A stretch of 64,000 nucleotides of DNA from assembly GCA_963798795.1 (NCBI GenBank), contig CAWCUZ010000001.1, positions 2,542,001 through 2,606,000 on the forward strand, written 5' to 3'. Positions 59,245-64,000 of the stretch are shown here, one piece after another; positions within the stretch are counted from its first letter, which is position 1; each line of letters begins with the position of its first letter. This DNA comes from CAWCUZ01 sp963798795 (GTDB lineage: Bacteria; Acidobacteriota; Vicinamibacteria; Vicinamibacterales; SCN-69-37). The notes below the pieces were generated by a model. That model was not told where the DNA came from. It made no database searches and saw nothing but the letters and a program-made list of their open reading frames with translations. The position numbers and the translations under genes were made by a program.

Positions 59245-59789
59245 TGGCCTCACGACCCCGCGACGGTTTCTACGGCCTGATGGCCGAGTTCCAGACCGAG
59301 GACGCCGTGCTCGCGGCGGCCCACAAGGTCCACGACGCCGGCTACACCAGGACCGACGCCTTTTCGCCGTACCCCGTCCACGGCCTCGCCGAGGCGCTCG
59401 GCATGAAGGAGCGCCGCGTGGCGCCCATCGTCCTCGTCGGCGGCATCCTGGGCGCCCTCGCCGGCTACGGCCTGGAGTACTGGACGCAGGCGATCGACTA
59501 CCCGATGAACATCGCCGGCCGGCCGCTCAACGCGTGGGTGGCCTTCATTCCGCCCACGTTCGAGACGACGGTGCTCTTTGCGGCCTTCTCGGCCGGACTC
59601 GGCATGCTGGCGCTCAACGGCCTGCCGCGCCCGCATCATCCGGTCTTCAACGCGCCGCGGTTCCAGTTCGCCAGCCAGGATCGGTTCTTCCTGGCCATCG
59701 AAGCGAGCGACCCCCGGTTCGACCGCGAGGCGACCGGCAAGTTCCTCGCGGGGCTGAACGCTCGGGACGTCGTGGAGCTTGACGAGTAG
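59244..59789 (+). CDS. actD: Alternative complex III subunit ActD
   Basis: A 181-residue subunit of the DUF3341 family. The opening GFYGLMAEFQTEDAVLAAAH KVHDAGYTRTDAFSPYPVHG is characteristic, and two membrane helices follow (VAPIVLVGGILGALAGYGLE and FETTVLFAAFSAGLGMLALN). The end has the ferredoxin-like RFFLAIEASDPRFDRE. It anchors the complex at its periphery. The ATG overlaps the corrected actC stop. Confidence 0.93.
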
Positions 59790-59795
59790 GACGGG

Positions 59796-59990
59796 ACGGA
59801 AGGCAGAAGGCAGAAGGCAGAAGGCAGAAGTAAAGAAGAAAGAAGAAGAAGGAAGAAGGACGCGGAAAGAGGGAAACCGGTGGGGGCGAGACGAGGATTT
59901 CCGATGTTGATCAAGACCGCCGCCAAGCGGCGCACCACACTTCTGCCTTCTGCCTTCTGCCTCCTGCCTTTGCTGTGCCTTCTGCCTTTC
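59796..59990. repeat. GAAGGCA-rich tract and its inverted copy in the actE signal sequence
   Basis: Repeats of GGCAGAA(G) at 59796-59830 continue as a purine-rich tract to ~59870. The complementary TTCTGCC repeats lie at 59940-59990 and encode the ActE signal peptide. The two halves could pair across the actE start codon. Confidence 0.85.
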
Positions 59991-60562
59991 CTGGCGGGCT
60001 GCCGCCAGGACATGCACGATGCCCCGCGGTACGATCCGCTCGAGGCGTCGAGCGTGCTCCCCAAGGGGATGTCGGCGCAGCCGCTCGTCGAGGGCACCGT
60101 CGCGCGCGGCCAGCTGCACGACGACCCGCTCCTCTACGAGGGCAAGGTGAACGGGCAGCCGGCCACGACGTTCCCGTTCCCGATCACGAAGGCGGATCTG
60201 GATCGGGGCGAGGAGCGCTACAACATCTTCTGCTCGCCGTGCCACGGCCGGACCGGCGAGGGCAACGGCATGGTGGTGCAGCGCGGCTTCCGGCAGGCGG
60301 CCAACTACCACACCGACCGGCTGCGGAACCTGCCCGTCGGCTACTTCTTCGACGTCATCACGAACGGCTTCGGCGCGATGCCGGACTATCGGAGCCAGGT
60401 GCCGGTCGAGGACCGGTGGCGAATCATCGCCTACATCCGCGCGCTGCAGCTGAGCCATCACGCCGCGACCAGCGACGTGCCGGCGGACCAGAGGAATCAA
60501 CTCACCGGCGGCGGCGGCAGCCCGCGTCGGCGGCTGAGGGCGGCCACGGGGGAGAACGGTGA
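59904..60562 (+). CDS. actE: Alternative complex III monoheme cytochrome c subunit ActE (frameshift at the end)
   Basis: A lipoprotein of about 219 residues. The signal TLLPSAFCLLPLLCLLPFLA GC ends in a lipobox, and the mature domain has one heme site CSPCHGRTGEGNG with the axial Met region FGAMPDYRSQVP. The signal peptide is encoded by TTCTGCC repeats. A frame break at about 60505 separates it from its end SPASAAEGGHGGER and the TGA at 60560-60562, which overlaps actF. ActE passes electrons towards the oxidase. Confidence 0.9.
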
Positions 60563-61773
60563 ACGAGCATCTGAACGAGGCGGGGCTGCTCGCCGAACGG
60601 CCGCGGGCCGAACTCGGCCGGCTGCGCGGGCGCGCCCAGATCATCGGCGCGCTCGGCCTGGCCGGCATGGCCATCGGCTACCTCACGCAGGACCATCAGC
60701 TGTTCTTCCAGTCGTACCTCATCGGCTTCCTGTTCTGGCTCAGCATCACGCTCGGCTCGCTGGCCCTGCTGATGGTGCAGTACCTGAGCGGCGGCGGCGT
60801 GGGGACTGGTCGCGCGCCGGGTGTTCGAGGCCTCGAGCCGCAGTCTGCCGCTGATGGCGGTGGCGTTCATCCCGATCGCCCTCAACCTGCCGACGCTGTA
60901 CTCATGGGCGCGGCCCGAGGCCGCCAGCGACGCGGTCATCCAGGCGAAGGCCGCGTACCTGAACACCGCCGTCGTTCGACCTTCGCGCCGTACTCTACTT
61001 CGCGATCTGGGGCGTGCTGACGTTCCTGCTGAACCGGTGGTCGCGCGAGCAGGATCGGGCCGCGCCGCGGCTGCCGGGCCCGAAGGACGCCGGCTGCGGG
61101 TGCTGTCCGGACCCGGCCTGGTGCTCTGCGTGCTGACGATCACGTTCATGAGCGTCGACTGGGTCATGTCGCTCGAGCCGCACTTCACGTCGACGATCTT
61201 CGGCATCCTGACCCTCGGCGGCGACGGCCTGGCGACGATGGCGTTCACGATCCTGGTCCTCTCGGCGCTGGCGCGCGTCCGCCCGATCTCGGAGATCACG
61301 CGGCCAGAACTGTTCCACGATCTCGGCAAGCTGATGTTCGCGTTCGTCATGCTGTGGGCCTACTTCAACGTCTCCCAGCTCATCATCGTCTGTCAGGGCA
61401 ACCTGCCGGAGGAGATTCCGTCTGGTACCTCGAGCGGATTCGCGGGCCGTGGCTCGGCATTGCGCTCCTGGTGCGCGTCGGCCATTTCGTGCTGCCGTTC
61501 CTGCTCCTGCTCTCGCGGGGCATCAAGCGCGGCCGAACCTGCTCAAGTGGGTCGCGTTCTACATCCTGGTCATGCGCGTGGTCGACACGATCTGGACGAT
61601 CGGCCCCGTGTTCCGGACGGGCGCGCTGACGATCCACTGGCTGGACGTCGCCGCCGTCCTCGGCATGGGCGGCATCTGGCTGTTCTTCTTCTTCACGCAA
61701 TCTCGGCGCCCGCGCGCTCGTGCCGGCGCACGACCCGTACTTCAAGGAAGCGATGGCTCATGGCGGACACTAG
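60559..61773 (+). CDS. actF: Alternative complex III membrane subunit ActF (frame broken)
   Basis: A polytopic quinone-core subunit of about 400 residues, homologous to ActC. It begins with GTG (MNEHLNEAGLLAERPRAELG) and shows helices IIGALGLAGMAIGYLTQDHQ, FFQSYLIGFLFWLSITLGSL and, in other frames, SLPLMAVAFIPIALNLPTLY, LVLCVLTITFMSVDWVMSLE, LMFAFVMLWAYFNVSQLIIV and LLKWVAFYILVMRVVDTIWT. It ends FKEAMAHGGH. About six single-base breaks occur between 60800 and 61710. The start overlaps actE (GTGA) and the end overlaps the next ATG. Confidence 0.88.
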
Positions 61774-62193
61774 CCATACCCATACCCCCGCCGGCGCCGA
61801 CCGAAGGCGACGGCATCAGCTATCGCGGCGTCGTCTGGTTCGTGGGCGTCCTGGCCGTGACCACCATCCTGCCCAGGTGCTGATGTGCGGCATGCTCATG
61901 TTCTTCAACCGGCAGGCGGCCGCCGCCGATGAGACGTCGCCGCTCGCCGTGCAGAACGGCGGGCCGTCCATCGGCAACGGCGCGCTCGTCCCCGGCGGCG
62001 CCGCGACGCCGGGCAACCTGATGGTGAACGAGCCGCTCGGGCTCTACCAGTTCCGCCAGCAGGAGAACCAGACGCTGACGACGTACGGCTGGATCGACAG
62101 GAACGCCGGCGTCGTGCGCATCCCGATCGAGCGCGCCAAGGAACTGCTGCTCGAGCGCGGGCTGCCGGCGCGCGCGCAGACCGCGCAGGGTAA
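61760..62193 (+). CDS. Small membrane protein of the complex III/oxidase operon (frame broken)
   Basis: The start is MADTSHTHTPA. After one or two frame breaks the protein continues GISYRGVVWFVGVLAVTTIL (membrane helix), QVLMCGMLMFFNRQAAAADE and a soluble part (NEPLGLYQFRQQENQTLTTY, GVVRIPIERAKELLLERGLP). I recognise no named family, but helical proteins of this kind lie between actF and SCO1 in such clusters. The exact stop is uncertain because the frame stays open; TAA at 62191 is chosen. Confidence 0.55.
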
Positions 62194-62201
62194 GATAGGC
62201 G

Positions 62202-63099
62202 ATGACAACGACTCGGCTCTCGGCTCTCGGCGTCCGGCTTTCGGGGCTCGTCGCCGCGCTGGCGATCGGCGTGGCGGCGCCGGCGGCGGCGCAGACGGCG
62301 CGGGCGCCGCGCCGGCCGGGCAGACCGCCGCGACGCAGGTCCCGATCCTGAAGGACGTCGGGATCGACCAGAAGCTCGACGCGCAGGTGCCGCTCGACGC
62401 TGCCCTTCGTCGACGAGACCGGGCAGGACGTCACGCTGGCGACAGTACTTCGGCCGGCGGCCGCTCGTGCTGGCGCTCGTCTACTACGAGTGCCCGATGC
62501 TGTGCACGCAGGTGCTGAACGGCCTGGTCGGCTCGCTCGAGGCGCTCAACTTCGACGCCGGGCGCGACTTCGACGTCGTCGTCGTGAGCTTCGATCCGGG
62601 CGAGACGCCGGCGATGGCGGCGCAGCCAAGAGAGCCGTGTTCCTGCCGCGGTACGGCCGGCCGGGCACCGAAGCCGGCATCCACTTCCTGACCGGACGCG
62701 CAGTCGTCGATCAGGCGCTCACCGACGCGGTCGGGCTTCCGCTACACGTACGACCGAGGAGATCGACCAGTATCGCGCATCCGGCGGCCATCACGATGCT
62801 GACGCCGACGGGCCGCGTGTCGCGGTACCTGTTCGGCATCGAATTCGCGCCGCGCGACCTGCGGCTCGGCGCTGGTCGAGGCCGGCGAGAGCAAGATCGG
62901 CACGGTCGTCGATCAGGCGCTGCTGTTCTGCTACCACTACGACCCGGAGACCGGGAAGTACGGCTTCGCGATCATGAGCCTGGTCCGGCTGGGCGGCATC
63001 GCTGACACTCGCCGGGCTGGGCGCGTTCATTTGATGGCCCTGCGGCGCGAACGGCGGCAGGACAGCGCGGTCCGGCCGACCGCAACAGGTACTCGGTAG
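62202..63099 (+). CDS. SCO1/SenC-type copper chaperone (frame broken)
   Basis: It has a signal peptide (LSALGVRLSGLVAALAIGVA) and a thioredoxin-fold domain with the copper motif CPMLC in LALVYYECPMLCTQVLNGLV. VVVVSFDPGETPAMAA and HPAAITMLTPTGRVSRYLFG (conserved His region) follow. A C-terminal helix and basic tail (ALRRERRQD) close the protein. About six extra-base breaks separate these blocks. It delivers copper to CuA of the oxidase subunit II encoded next. Confidence 0.85.
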
Positions 63100-64000
63100 A
63101 TGTCGAGCTCTTTCCCTCTGTTTCCGCCCAGCGCCTCGTCGGTCGCCGCGCGAGGTGGACCTGCTGTATCTGTTCATCTGCGGCGGTCAGCGCGTTCTTT
63201 GCCGTGCTGGTCGCCGCGCTGGTGGTCGTCTTTGCACGTCAAGTACCGCCGGCGCCATCCGGACGAGGTCGGCGCGGACATCCACGGGTCGCTCGTCGCT
63301 GGAGCTGACGTGGACGTTCATCCCGTTCGTGCTGGCGATGGTGATGTTCGTCTGGGGCGCGCACGCTGTTCTTCCGGCTCGCGCGGCCGCCGGCCGACGC
63401 CATGGACATCTTCGTCGTCGGCAAGCAGTGGATGTGGAAGGTGCAGCATCCGGAGGGCGTGCGCGAGATCAACGAGCTGCACGTCCCGATCGGCCGCGCA
63501 CGTCCGGATCACGCTCGGCTCCGAGGACGTCATCCACGACTTCTCATCCCGGCGTTCCGCGTGAAGATGGACGCCGTGCCCGGCAAGCTGACCACGCTGT
63601 GGTTCGCGGCGACGGAGGCCGGGCACGTACCACCTGTTCTGCGCCGAGTACTGCGGCACGAAGCACTCGGGCATGATCGGCCAGGTCATCGCGATGGAGC
63701 CGCAGGACTACGAGGCCTGGCTGGCCGGCGGCCGCAGCCGACGGTACCGGCCGTCCAGGACGGGCGAGAAGCTGTTCACGCGAGCTGTCGTGCATCACCT
63801 GCCACAAGGCCGACTCGAGCGGCCGCGGGCCCGTCGCTGGTCGGCGTCTTCGGCAGCCACGGTGCAGCTGACGGACGGCCGCACGCGTGATCGCCGACGA
63901 CAACTACCTGCGCGAGTCGATCATGAACTCCCAGGCGAAGGTCGTGCAGGGGTTCCAGCCGATCATGCCGACCTTCCAGGGCATGGTCAGCGAAGAGAAC
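63100..64000 (+). CDS. coxB: Cytochrome c oxidase subunit II with fused cytochrome c domain (frame broken, partial)
   Basis: The N-terminus [16 protein letters not shown] is followed across breaks by two helices, a [18 protein letters not shown] segment and the cupredoxin domain ([26 protein letters not shown]). The CuA site is [13 protein letters not shown] linker leads to a heme site CITCH, making this a caa3-type subunit. About nine single-base breaks, mostly extra G or C, occur, and the gene runs off the right edge. Its place after actF and SCO1 fits the complex III-oxidase supercomplex gene order. Confidence 0.87.

Overview
The window is a GC-rich (roughly 65-70%, by eye), gene-dense bacterial chromosome segment. 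ADOP-type permeases, a kinase with a TolB/TPR tail, an Acidobacteria-type VWFA exported protein, paired M16 peptidases and an alternative complex III plus caa3-type oxidase locus together suggest an Acidobacteriota of the Vicinamibacteria kind. That placement is inference from gene content, not from a marker gene. No rRNA, tRNA or CRISPR array was found.

Layout. 0-16 kb: a Ser/Thr kinase with an in-frame amber codon, an ADOP permease, a minus-strand operon (GNAT protein, exonuclease III, SpoIIE-type phosphatase), an aminotransferase-malQ pair, an M16 protease pair with one catalytic and one non-catalytic member, and an AI-2E family exporter. 16-24 kb: a three-part outer-membrane protein (gluzincin, beta-propeller, Omp85-like barrel), an 89-bp tandem repeat array, a small SDPPA-motif membrane protein, a MarR/DoxX pair sharing an operator, and a frame-broken sodium/solute symporter. 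23.7-27.1 kb: an aa3-type cytochrome oxidase (coxA-coxC-small membrane protein-coxB). 27-29.3 kb: a VWFA-related exported protein. 29.7-31.2 kb: a complete IS66-family element with its 8-bp target duplication.

31.2-38.2 kb has lower GC than its surroundings and is one minus-strand block: a two-component regulator with an AraC domain, a decayed DsbA, a TlpA-like thioredoxin, an exported peptide with ten cysteines, an ADOP permease, a DsbA-like oxidoreductase and a YkgJ-type cysteine-cluster protein. I regard it as the best candidate for an undescribed system: an exported disulfide-rich peptide with its own redox and transport proteins. 38.3-40.8 kb holds three toxin-antitoxin-like pairs, including a clear MntA-HepT. 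40.9-47.6 kb holds a rearranged patch with a duplicated formate dehydrogenase fragment, a thioredoxin-like gene, and a formate dehydrogenase operon whose catalytic subunit is a selenoprotein: an in-frame UGA followed at canonical spacing by a SECIS hairpin.

47.6-53.8 kb carries an M61 peptidase, a geranylgeranyl-reductase-like flavoprotein, an ABC-2 exporter and a nitroreductase. From 53.8 kb to the right edge runs the alternative complex III operon (actABCDEF), a small membrane protein, SCO1 and a CuA/cytochrome c coxB, behind an AT-rich promoter with a near-perfect Rex-type operator. Formate oxidation, complex III and two terminal oxidases describe a flexible aerobic respiratory chain.

Two features recur. 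Short repeats (palindromes containing GGGTCTGTCCCC-like arms, CCGGGTCTGAAGACCCGG hairpins, GATTG- and GAAGGCA-rich tracts, copies of the coxB 3' end) sit at gene boundaries and sometimes inside genes. Single-base frame breaks, mostly extra G or C, cluster in certain tracts (21.9-25.4, 28-29, 49.6-52 and 60.5-64 kb). These may be assembly errors, so frame-broken genes are described by their reconstructed products.
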